Below, piece by piece: positions 1 to 5,635 of a stretch of 5,635 nucleotides of DNA. This DNA comes from Thermoplasmatota archaeon. Its GTDB lineage: Archaea; Thermoplasmatota; Penumbrarchaeia; Penumbrarchaeales; Penumbrarchaeaceae. Every line of letters begins with the position of its first letter. The stretch's first letter is position 1. Location: NCBI GenBank assembly GCA_030591285.1, contig JAUVBH010000124.1:1-5635 (forward strand), given 5' to 3'. Position numbers and translations under genes: made by a program. The notes under the pieces were generated by a model. That model was given only the letters and a program-made list of their open reading frames with translations. It was not told the origin of the DNA and made no database searches.

Positions 1-730
1 CCGGTATCTGGCATCAGGTTCAGGAACAGATAAAGTGATCCCACAAAATGCAGGTGAGAACCAAACAAGGATCTGGGACATGGAAACAGGGACTCAAATA
101 AAATTACTGAAGGGACACAAGGATGGTGTTCTTGCAGTGAAATGGTCCAATGATGGAACAAGGCTGGCAACAGCTTCCGATGATAGAAAGGTCAGGGTCT
201 GGGAATTCCCCTCTGGTAATGAGCTAATGAACACGAGTGGACACACATCGGGTGTCCTCGACATCGATTGGAGTCCGGATGATAGCATTTTGATAACAGG
301 CTCCAGGGATTACAAGATAAAGGTCTGGAACTCGACCACAGGCGAGGTCAAGGGTTCCTGGTCCGATCATAACTGCGTAAGATCTGTGGATATCCATCCT
401 ACAAGTGAACTTGTAGCAACATCCGGTGTTGATCTGACCCTGAAGATCAGAGATATAAATACCGGAACCGAGCTGAAAGTGATCAAAGATGGAGTTGAGC
501 AGCATGCAATGGTCATGTCCTCAAGATGGTCCCCGGATGGAAGATACATCGCATCCGGTTTCGGATTGAGCCACACTGTCATATTGTATGGATTCGGTTC
601 AGAAAAGAGTGATGAAGGAGGGATAGACAAGGGTGTTGTAACGGGGATAGTCATTACTGTCGTGGGTTTGGTTTTCCTTGGAATTTCCTATATCCCTCTT
701 GGAAAGAAGATCAGGGGGCGGAGACCTTGA
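1..730 (+). CDS. WD40-repeat beta-propeller protein with C-terminal membrane anchor (5' end missing)
   Basis: The reading frame is open from the window edge (first full codon at base 2) to the TGA at 728-730, giving 242 visible residues. The first codons read RYLASGSGTDK, the tail of a WD40 repeat, so the true start lies upstream and the GTG at 35 is internal. About four further repeats follow, with GH dipeptides, SPDG/SNDG turns and WD-like ends (TRIWD, VRVWE, IKVWN, LKIRD). The last repeat ends in a degenerate LYGFG. After a short acidic linker comes one hydrophobic helix (about bases 632-700) and a basic tail, GKKIRGRRP. By the positive-inside rule the propeller would be outside the cell and the tail in the cytoplasm, but the missing N-terminus leaves this unproven. 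WD40 propellers are generally protein-binding scaffolds; no enzymatic motif is visible. It overlaps the next gene by 4 bases. Family assignment is secure; the specific role is unknown. Confidence 0.85.
   Translation, partial: RYLASGSGTDKVIPQNAGENQTRIWDMETGTQIKLLKGHKDGVLAVKWSNDGTRLATASDDRKVRVWEFPSGNELMNTSGHTSGVLDIDWSPDDSILITGSRDYKIKVWNSTTGEVKGSWSDHNCVRSVDIHPTSELVATSGVDLTLKIRDINTGTELKVIKDGVEQHAMVMSSRWSPDGRYIASGFGLSHTVILYGFGSEKSDEGGIDKGVVTGIVITVVGLVFLGISYIPLGKKIRGRRP
713..723 (+). promoter_or_regulatory. Weak purine-rich ribosome binding site for the TTG start at 727
   Basis: AGGGGG (713-718, 8 bases from the start) and GGAG (720-723, only 3 bases away) precede the TTG at 727. Neither is an ideal Shine-Dalgarno site, so translation may depend on coupling to the upstream gene, whose TGA overlaps this start. 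The next in-frame ATG, at 748, has no purine-rich site and would remove the only positive charge (Arg2) from the signal peptide, so TTG is preferred. Confidence 0.45.
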
Positions 731-2025
731 GAAATATTTCATTCTCAATGGTCCTGATCCTGATCATTTCATCGTTATCCATTGCAATTTCAGTTTCTGC
801 CGAGGTCGAACCAGATTCTTTGACCTCAGGAATAGGAAGGTTCCAATCGATCATCTGTGAGGATGTTGATTCCGACGGCAGGATGGAGATACTATTCGGT
901 TCATATGATGGTTACGTTGTTTCCGTTGAATACTATGCTGGAGAATACTCTGTCGACTGGATCTCACCAAAATATGGGACCAGGGTTTGGGGGATCAAAA
1001 CAGGCCAATTCGATGAGGATGAAAATCTTGAGATCATTATCGGAGATGGAGATGGCCAGGTCAGGTCCATTGACGGCAAGACAAAGAAAGTGGAATGGGA
1101 GTCTGAAACACTCGTTAGGGATGCACATGGTCTTCTGCTCCATGACCTTGACCATGATGGAAAGAACGAATTGATAGTTGGTACGGGGTTCAAGACCGAT
1201 CAAGGTTGGGGTCAGATCTATTTCTTCAAACCTGACAGCCCAGAACCTTACGACACTCTACCTCCATTCGATTCCCGGTTAAGGGATATCGAGATCGCTG
1301 ACATGGACAACGACGGAGAGGAAGAGCTCATTGTTACGTCAGGGGTCTCCCTTGGAGACATCAGGGGAGAAGGCTACATCAGGATCTTCGATCTTCAGAC
1401 CAAGGTCCTTGAGTGGAAAAGTCCGGACCTTCAAGGATGTGTCGAAGGTATGAAGATCATCGATCTTGATGGTGATGGAGTACTGGAGATCATCGCTTCC
1501 ACCGGTTATCGATACCGGGAAGGTTGGTGCTATATTTTCGAGTATGATGGAAATGATTATACAAGGACATGGAAGAGCGAGAACCTTGGACCCAAGGCAT
1601 ATGGATTGGATGTGGCTGATATCGACAACGATGATACACTTGAGATCGTGGTTTCCAACATGGATGGATATATCCATGTCTATGACGGCATAACACTTCA
1701 AAAGGAGTGGGTGTCAAAGAACCTTGGAAGGGATATCCTGGGACTTACGATCGCCGACCCTGACAAGGATGGGCAACTTGAGATAATCGCAGGACAGGGT
1801 GGTTACAATGGAAAAGGAGATTTTACCTCCGGTTATACAACCCCACATGTTTATGTGATCGATGGAGAGACGAAGGAAATAGAGGAGGTTATGGGAGAGA
1901 TCGACACCACTCTGCAGTGGTTGAAGGTCGCTACCTATGCATTGATCGGACTTGCACTTGTCCAGATCGCAATACTGTCCCGCCTCTGGCTTCGACATAT
2001 CAGGAACAGGGGTGTTAAAGAATGA
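727..2025 (+). CDS. Secreted, membrane-anchored FG-GAP/VCBS-like seven-repeat beta-propeller protein
   Basis: This 432-residue protein starts with a signal peptide: Arg2, a hydrophobic core at about 8-21, and a likely cleavage site after SVSA (residue 25). The body carries seven DxDxDG-type loops, each followed by a short hydrophobic strand (typically LEII or ELIV), starting near residues 46, 96, 140, 192, 246, 298 and 344. The 44-54 residue spacing and the count of seven fit a seven-bladed propeller of the FG-GAP/VCBS/integrin-alpha type, in which the Asp loops bind calcium. Loops 2 (DEDENL) and 6 (DIDNDD) are degenerate. A single hydrophobic helix at about 399-421 is followed by a basic tail (RHIRNRGVKE), so the propeller should face outside and the tail the cytoplasm. 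There is no catalytic motif. Family members bind proteins or glycans at the surface; the ligand here is unknown. The TTG start overlaps the upstream stop, and the TGA overlaps the next ATG. Confidence 0.88.
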   Translation: MRNISFSMVLILIISSLSIAISVSAEVEPDSLTSGIGRFQSIICEDVDSDGRMEILFGSYDGYVVSVEYYAGEYSVDWISPKYGTRVWGIKTGQFDEDENLEIIIGDGDGQVRSIDGKTKKVEWESETLVRDAHGLLLHDLDHDGKNELIVGTGFKTDQGWGQIYFFKPDSPEPYDTLPPFDSRLRDIEIADMDNDGEEELIVTSGVSLGDIRGEGYIRIFDLQTKVLEWKSPDLQGCVEGMKIIDLDGDGVLEIIASTGYRYREGWCYIFEYDGNDYTRTWKSENLGPKAYGLDVADIDNDDTLEIVVSNMDGYIHVYDGITLQKEWVSKNLGRDILGLTIADPDKDGQLEIIAGQGGYNGKGDFTSGYTTPHVYVIDGETKEIEEVMGEIDTTLQWLKVATYALIGLALVQIAILSRLWLRHIRNRGVKE

Positions 2026-3008
2026 AGGACACCTACAAGGGCAGGAACATTCGTCCCTTCAGGTTCATTGTCCAGCTCCTCGCCCTGGGTTTCGTTTTCA
2101 GCCAAATGGTGGGTATTCCACCGTTCGGTACACATCCTCTCCTCCGACGTATATTCCTTCCCAACGCATCATGCAGATACATCAGTGAAGCTCCAACATC
2201 CTGTTATTATTATCAACTGCAGGATGGACTCACCCAGGGATATGCTAACGCATATATCGATGTCATCCTGATGCTGCTCATAGTGATCCTTCTCATCATA
2301 GCCCTTGGTAGACTATGGTGTTCATGGCTCTGTCCATTCGGTCTCGCCCAGGAAGGTATGACAAAACTTAGGGAGATGACAGGATTACCTCCACTGAAAG
2401 TAAAATGGTCGGGCAGGGTGATCCTGAGGAGGGTGAAGTCTTCACTTCTCTTTTTCACGATTTTATTCTCTCTACCAATTGGTATTGGCTCCCTGGGGAT
2501 CGCAGGCTGTCAGTCTACCCTTGCTCTCCCCTTCTGTCAGGTATGTCCCGCAAAGGGGTTCTTCACGGTATTTCAACAGCTGCTAGGGATCGAACCATGG
2601 TCAACAACACTGCCCTGGCTTGCCATCGGTTCACTGTCCCTTTTCTTGATAGCAACCTTCTTCGTTGACATGGCCTTCTGCAGAATATGCCCGATGGGCA
2701 GTGTAATGGCATTGATGGGACGTTTCTCTCTCCCGTGGCTCAGGAAGGACCCAAGCAAATGTACCAAATGCAGAATATGTCTAAGGGTCTGTCCGCTTGA
2801 CCATGATAGGGTCTATGAGGATATGGAAGCAGATGATGTAGGGAGCGAGGACTGCACGTTGTGCGGCAAATGTGTAGAACTATGCCCAGAAGAGGGATGT
2901 TTGACCATGATGTATGGACCCATAAGCCTGAAGAGTTCCAGGAGGCCAAGAGACATGGGACTATCACGAATGATTAAAAAGATCAAGGAGGGCGGCAATG
3001 ACAAATGA
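2022..3008 (+). CDS. NapH-like membrane polyferredoxin (4Fe-4S electron-transfer protein)
   Basis: This 328-residue integral membrane iron-sulfur protein has hydrophobic segments at about 15-32, 77-97, 140-163 and 195-217, matching the four-helix layout of NapH/NosR/MauN-type proteins. Cys-Pro motifs sit next to the helices: CSWLCP (100-105), CQVCP (172-176) and CRICP (220-224). The soluble C-terminus holds two ferredoxin motifs, CTKCRICLRVCP (247-258) and CTLCGKCVELCP (278-289), each with four Cys and thus predicted to bind two [4Fe-4S] clusters, probably on the cytoplasmic side. Family members pass electrons between the membrane quinone or methanophenazine pool, or other membrane partners, and soluble redox enzymes. 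Lying directly before an ATP-dependent reductase module, it is a plausible electron donor to the activators; that link is inferred from context. AGGGGTG (2008-2014) precedes the ATG by 7 bases. A Cys pair in the first loop (C51, C61) is additional. The family call is firm, the partner inferred. Confidence 0.88.
   Translation: MKDTYKGRNIRPFRFIVQLLALGFVFSQMVGIPPFGTHPLLRRIFLPNASCRYISEAPTSCYYYQLQDGLTQGYANAYIDVILMLLIVILLIIALGRLWCSWLCPFGLAQEGMTKLREMTGLPPLKVKWSGRVILRRVKSSLLFFTILFSLPIGIGSLGIAGCQSTLALPFCQVCPAKGFFTVFQQLLGIEPWSTTLPWLAIGSLSLFLIATFFVDMAFCRICPMGSVMALMGRFSLPWLRKDPSKCTKCRICLRVCPLDHDRVYEDMEADDVGSEDCTLCGKCVELCPEEGCLTMMYGPISLKSSRRPRDMGLSRMIKKIKEGGNDK
2760..2885 (+). other. Two [4Fe-4S] ferredoxin motifs within the polyferredoxin
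   Basis: The region encodes CxxCxxCxxxCP twice: Cys 247, 250, 253 and 257, then Cys 278, 281, 284 and 288. They are separated by an acidic linker of about 20 residues. Both sets are complete, so two conventional low-potential [4Fe-4S] clusters are expected. Another Cys (293) follows the second motif. Confidence 0.9.
2985..2991 (+). promoter_or_regulatory. Strong ribosome binding site (AAGGAGG) for the HgdB-like gene
   Basis: AAGGAGG lies 6 bases before the ATG at 2998, inside the 3' end of the polyferredoxin gene. It fixes the start of the next gene even though this creates an 11-base overlap, the longest in the cluster. It is the strongest site in the window, which suggests independent, efficient initiation of the iron-sulfur reductase component. 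Confidence 0.8.
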
Positions 3009-4338
3009 AGGTCCCAGATATCTCAAGGATAAGGAAGGATACTTCTCCAAGGAACAGAGGGATCGGACAAAGAAACGGTCCAAGGAGATGGAGGCTGCGG
3101 TCAGCGCTACTCTCAAGAAGCAGAAGAACAGACCTAAGGCCATGTCGTATTTTGATGAGCTCCACAAGTATGAGGGAGCCAGATACCATGAGCTCAAGGA
3201 GTTCCATGATAAAGGAGGAAAGATCGTAGGCACGCTTTGTGTAATGGTCCCCCTGGAACTGGTCCATGCCTCCGGTGCTCAGGTGATCAGGATGTGCAGT
3301 GGTTACTATGAACCGGTCCATCCGGCCAATGAGCTTCTGGGAGATGCAGGGCTATGTCCCATGGTGAAATCTACATTGGGTACCCAGATGGTCTCTTCCA
3401 ATCCAATTGTTGATCTTGTCGACATGGTGGCTGGGCCAGCAACTTGCGATGGGAAGATGAAACTTGCCGAGATCCTTGAGGATTGGGTCCCGGTTGTTAT
3501 GATGAACATTCCCAGGGTGAAGGTCGGAGAGTCCTCTTCAAAGCTCTGGGTGAAGGAGATCATCCATCTCAAGACCAAGCTGGAAGAACTTACAGGCAAT
3601 CCTATCAAGAAAAGCACCTTGAGGAAGGAGATCAAGAAATGGAACGAGGCAAACCAGCACTGGTCCGAGCTTCTCAAGATAAGGAAGGCTGATAAACCTC
3701 CCATTTCCGGTAGAGATGCAATGCTTGTTGTCCAGGCGACACAGATCGATCGTATCGATAGATGGAACAAGAAGATGAAGGATCTCCTGTTGGAACTTAA
3801 AAAGCTTGAGAAGAAAGGATTGTTCGCAGGAGAAGAAGGAGCTGCCAGAATATTGCTGGCAGGGTCCCCCATGATGTATCCAAATTTCAAGATCCCCACC
3901 ATCATCGAAGAGTCCGGTGGAACTATCATTACCGATGAGCTCTGCACTGGATACCGATTGATGGCAGATCCGGTCATTGTGGACGGCATGTCCAAAAAAG
4001 AGATCTATGAGGCCCTTGCAGAGAGGTACTTCTTCCCATGCTCATGCCCATGCTTCTCACCCAACGATGAGAGGATCAGGAGAATGAAGGAATCCATCAA
4101 GGTCTTCGGCATCGAAGGTGTTGTTTTCCATACTCTTAGAGGATGTCATCTGAACAATCTGGAAGCGACCAAGATCGAACTTGCCCTCAGGGAAGAGGGA
4201 ATACCCATGGTCAAACTGGAATCTGAATATGATGAAGGTGACATCGAACAAGTGCGGACCAGGGTTGAAGCCTTTGTTGAGATGATCAAGGCAAGAAGAG
4301 AATTCAAACTGAGCCACACAGCGGAGGAGAATAAGTGA
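2998..4338 (+). CDS. 2-hydroxyacyl-CoA dehydratase / benzoyl-CoA reductase / double-cubane-cluster family protein (HgdB/BcrC/YjiM-like)
   Basis: This 446-residue soluble protein has the hallmark order of the HgdB/FldB/BcrB/BcrC/YjiM family. GTLCVMVPLEL (C81) is followed by VIRMCSG (C100), GLCPMVKS (C120) and TCDGK (C150). A Lys/Glu-rich helical middle comes next, then DELCTG (C316), a PCSCPCFSPN motif (C348, C350, C352), RGCHLN (C383) and a C-terminal ESEYDEGD...QVRTRVEAF signature. Members carry [4Fe-4S] or [8Fe-9S] double-cubane clusters that receive electrons at very low potential from an ATP-hydrolysing activator. They dehydrate 2-hydroxyacyl-CoA, reduce aromatic acyl-CoA or, in double-cubane proteins, reduce small molecules. 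Nine Cys are enough for a double-cubane centre in one polypeptide, which with the lack of a visible second subunit favours a YjiM/DCCP-like homodimer. A second subunit beyond the window cannot be excluded. The N-terminal 50 residues are a basic extension. Two activator genes follow directly. Family is firm; the substrate is unknown. Confidence 0.88.
   Translation: MTNEGPRYLKDKEGYFSKEQRDRTKKRSKEMEAAVSATLKKQKNRPKAMSYFDELHKYEGARYHELKEFHDKGGKIVGTLCVMVPLELVHASGAQVIRMCSGYYEPVHPANELLGDAGLCPMVKSTLGTQMVSSNPIVDLVDMVAGPATCDGKMKLAEILEDWVPVVMMNIPRVKVGESSSKLWVKEIIHLKTKLEELTGNPIKKSTLRKEIKKWNEANQHWSELLKIRKADKPPISGRDAMLVVQATQIDRIDRWNKKMKDLLLELKKLEKKGLFAGEEGAARILLAGSPMMYPNFKIPTIIEESGGTIITDELCTGYRLMADPVIVDGMSKKEIYEALAERYFFPCSCPCFSPNDERIRRMKESIKVFGIEGVVFHTLRGCHLNNLEATKIELALREEGIPMVKLESEYDEGDIEQVRTRVEAFVEMIKARREFKLSHTAEENK
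4323..4330 (+). promoter_or_regulatory. Ribosome binding site (GGAGGAGA) supporting the GTG start at 4335
   Basis: GGAGG at 4323-4327 lies 7 bases upstream of GTG 4335, which overlaps the preceding TGA as GTGA. It supports GTG initiation for the first activator gene and places about ten residues ahead of the conserved ATPase core. Confidence 0.7.
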
Positions 4339-5222
4339 GTACCACTGAGGATGTGAACAGGGGCCCATACGACCTGGGGATCGATGTAGGAGCGATATCA
4401 TGCAAGCTCCTGCTATTGAAGGACGGAAAGATCGTAGGTACAAAACTTGGGAACACATCCATGGAACCTGGAAAACTTGCGGAGATACTAATGAAAGAAC
4501 TGCTGGAAGAGATGAAGCTCGACAGGAAAGATATAGGTTACATAGTTGCCACCGGACAGGGGAGACGGTCAGTTGAGATCGCTGATATGGCCAGGACAGA
4601 GATAACCAGTTTCGCAAAAGGAGCATACAGTATTGACCCCGAAGTTGAGGTGGTCGCCGATATTGGAGGTCACGGTATCCGTGTCATGAAAATGGGTGAG
4701 ATGGGGATCATATCGGACTTTCGTACCAATGACAAGTGTTCAACTGGAACAGGTTGTTTCATGGACACAATGGCCCATGCTCTGGAAGTCGAGATAGAGG
4801 ATGTGGGCGAGAGATCATTGCATTCAAAGCTTGCAGAACATGTCAATGCAACTTGCACAGTATTCGCAGAATCTGAGGTAGTATCCTTGATCGCCAAAGG
4901 AAAAGTTACGGATGATATACTGGCTGGACTCCACCAGATGGTCTCTCGAAAGATCGTTGCTCTGGTAAATTCCACCCAGTGCAAGGGGAAGGTCCTGGTC
5001 TGCGGTGGAGTAGCCAGGAATGTTGGTGTGGTCGAAGAGCTAAAAAAGACCATGAACAGAGAGATGATCGTCCCTGACCTGCCGCAAATGATCGGCGCAT
5101 ATGGCGCTGCTCTCATGGCCCCCAGACCCAAGTATGCGATCAAACCTAACCTTCCTGATGTGGAGGAGGTCAAGGTAGTGAAAACGACTTTCCTGGACAG
5201 ATTTCTGAGGTGGAAGAAATGA
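4335..5222 (+). CDS. Divergent BadF/BadG/BcrA/BcrD (HgdC-like) ATPase activator
   Basis: This 295-residue ASKHA-fold ATPase belongs to the 2-hydroxyacyl-CoA dehydratase activator family. The two Cys expected to bridge one [4Fe-4S] cluster across a dimer are present: NDKC (C135) and NATCTVFAES (C174). The GGVARN adenosine-side motif (224-229) and the C-terminal PQMIGAYGAAL signature are also intact. The nucleotide motifs deviate from the usual consensus: GIDVGAISCK (15-24) where GIDVGSTxxK is typical, TGQGR (73-77) for TGYGR, and DIGGHGIR (109-116) for DIGGQDxK. The cluster loop reads CSTGTGCF, with an extra Cys141. It should donate low-potential electrons to the preceding HgdB-like protein, perhaps as a heterodimer with the next gene product, as BcrA and BcrD do in benzoyl-CoA reductase. 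The motif changes suggest altered or weak ATP hydrolysis; this is inference. About 35 residues follow the GAAL motif, ending in a basic tail. GTG is chosen for its GGAGG site. Confidence 0.88.
   Translation: MSTTEDVNRGPYDLGIDVGAISCKLLLLKDGKIVGTKLGNTSMEPGKLAEILMKELLEEMKLDRKDIGYIVATGQGRRSVEIADMARTEITSFAKGAYSIDPEVEVVADIGGHGIRVMKMGEMGIISDFRTNDKCSTGTGCFMDTMAHALEVEIEDVGERSLHSKLAEHVNATCTVFAESEVVSLIAKGKVTDDILAGLHQMVSRKIVALVNSTQCKGKVLVCGGVARNVGVVEELKKTMNREMIVPDLPQMIGAYGAALMAPRPKYAIKPNLPDVEEVKVVKTTFLDRFLRWKK
5207..5212 (+). promoter_or_regulatory. Ribosome binding site (GAGGTG) for the second activator gene
   Basis: GAGGTG lies 6 bases upstream of ATG 5219 and fits the anti-Shine-Dalgarno core well. 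It sits inside the last codons of the preceding gene, whose TGA overlaps this ATG as ATGA, pointing to coupled translation of the two activators. Confidence 0.7.
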
Positions 5223-5635
5223 TCACAGCGGGAGTTGACCTCGGGTCCACATATGTGAAAGCATCCATCATCAAGGATTGGGAACGGGTAGGTTATGGAG
5301 TGGCCCCTACAGGACATGATCATGATCTCTCCTCCAAGAAGGTCCTGGATATTGCCCTTAAGATGGCAGGATTAAAGAAGGAGCAGATAGACCATATCGT
5401 CTCCACAGGTTACGGGAGAAGGGTTACCACACTGGCCAATTCAAATATCAGCGAGATCTCTGCAAATGCAAGAGGAGTTCAGTGGCTTGGTTCCAAGATG
5501 GGCATCCGGACCATAATCGATATCGGAGGTCAGGATACAAAGGTCATATCCCTGGATGACAACCTGCAGATGATCAATTTCGCCATGAACGATAAGTGCG
5601 CTGCAGGAACAGGTAGGTTCCTTGAGGTCCTTGCC
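5219..5635 (+). CDS. Canonical BadF/BadG/BcrA/BcrD (HgdC-like) ATPase activator (3' end missing)
   Basis: The frame is open from ATG 5219 to the window edge, giving 139 residues, about half of a typical 255-290 residue activator. It shows the standard family motifs in order: GVDLGSTYVK (5-14, phosphate-1 loop), STGYGRR (62-68), DIGGQDTK (101-108, phosphate-2 loop) and NDKCAAGTGRF (124-134) with the cluster ligand Cys127. The second cluster Cys and the C-terminal adenosine motif would lie beyond the edge. The expected role is ATP-dependent electron transfer to the HgdB-like partner through a dimer-bridging [4Fe-4S] cluster. It is a paralogue of the upstream gene but matches consensus where that one deviates, so this copy is probably the catalytically competent ATPase. 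The 4-base ATGA overlap suggests the two are made in matched amounts, consistent with a heterodimer, though two separate homodimers remain possible. Confidence 0.9.
   Translation, partial: MITAGVDLGSTYVKASIIKDWERVGYGVAPTGHDHDLSSKKVLDIALKMAGLKKEQIDHIVSTGYGRRVTTLANSNISEISANARGVQWLGSKMGIRTIIDIGGQDTKVISLDDNLQMINFAMNDKCAAGTGRFLEVLA

Noticed and set aside
35..37. GTG at 35 as the true start of the WD40 protein
   Set aside because: The frame is open upstream to the window edge and reads RYLASGSGTDK, a normal WD40 repeat segment, so the gene begins before the window.
678..1174. Plus-strand open frames at 678-860 and 857-1174 in a different frame from the propeller genes
   Set aside because: They overlap the WD40 and FG-GAP genes, whose repeats are unambiguous; the alternative translations have no domain features.
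3306..3995. Long antisense open frame (229 codons) opposite the HgdB-like gene
   Set aside because: The opposite strand encodes a clear family protein with all its motifs. The antisense translation is Ser/Pro/Ile-rich with no recognisable domain and looks like a by-product of codon bias.
4335..5222. The divergent activator as a pseudogene
   Set aside because: The frame is intact, both cluster Cys and the C-terminal motifs are kept, and it has a good ribosome binding site. The motif changes look like specialisation, not decay.
4057..5323. Two long antisense open frames (4057-4626 and 4670-5323) opposite the activator genes
   Set aside because: They cross gene boundaries, have no recognisable motif, and mirror codon bias in genuine plus-strand genes.
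1..5635. CRISPR array, tRNA/rRNA, insertion sequence or terminator hairpin
   Set aside because: No regular direct repeats, tRNA-like cloverleaf, terminal inverted repeats, transposase motif or U-tract hairpin was seen; essentially every base lies inside a plus-strand gene.

Overview
The window is one uninterrupted plus-strand gene cluster. It holds six genes, and the first and last are cut by the window edges. Neighbouring genes overlap at every junction, by 4, 4, 11, 4 and 4 bases, so there is no intergenic space, promoter or terminator here. This looks like the middle of a translationally coupled operon. Arg codons are mostly AGG/AGA, start codons are ATG, GTG and TTG, and most starts have GAGGTG- or GGAGG-type Shine-Dalgarno sites. 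Together with the gene content this suggests an anaerobic archaeon, perhaps a Thermoplasmatota or other methanogen-related euryarchaeal lineage. That placement is an inference with modest confidence; an anaerobic bacterium is not excluded.

The left part (1-2025) encodes two membrane-anchored beta-propeller proteins of different families. The first is the C-terminal part of a WD40-repeat protein ending in a transmembrane helix. The second is a complete FG-GAP/VCBS-like protein with a signal peptide, seven DxDxDG-type calcium-binding repeats and a C-terminal transmembrane helix. The middle (2022-3008) encodes a NapH-like integral membrane polyferredoxin with three CxxCP/CxxxCP motifs and two C-terminal [4Fe-4S] ferredoxin motifs.

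The right part (2998-5635) encodes an ATP-dependent low-potential reduction module. It has one protein of the 2-hydroxyacyl-CoA dehydratase / benzoyl-CoA reductase / double-cubane-cluster family (HgdB/BcrB/BcrC/YjiM-like), followed by two tandem ATPase activators of the BadF/BadG/BcrA/BcrD (HgdC) family. The first activator keeps both cluster cysteines but departs from consensus in its nucleotide-binding motifs. The second is canonical as far as it can be read.

In known members of these families the activator dimer holds one [4Fe-4S] cluster and uses ATP hydrolysis to push an electron at very low potential onto the iron-sulfur clusters of the partner protein. The working model is that the membrane polyferredoxin passes electrons from the membrane to the activators, these energise the double-cubane-like protein, and the surface propellers scaffold or sense something outside the cell. 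The substrate is not identifiable from the window. The combination of surface propellers, a membrane polyferredoxin, one catalytic-type subunit and an asymmetric activator pair is the most noteworthy aspect.
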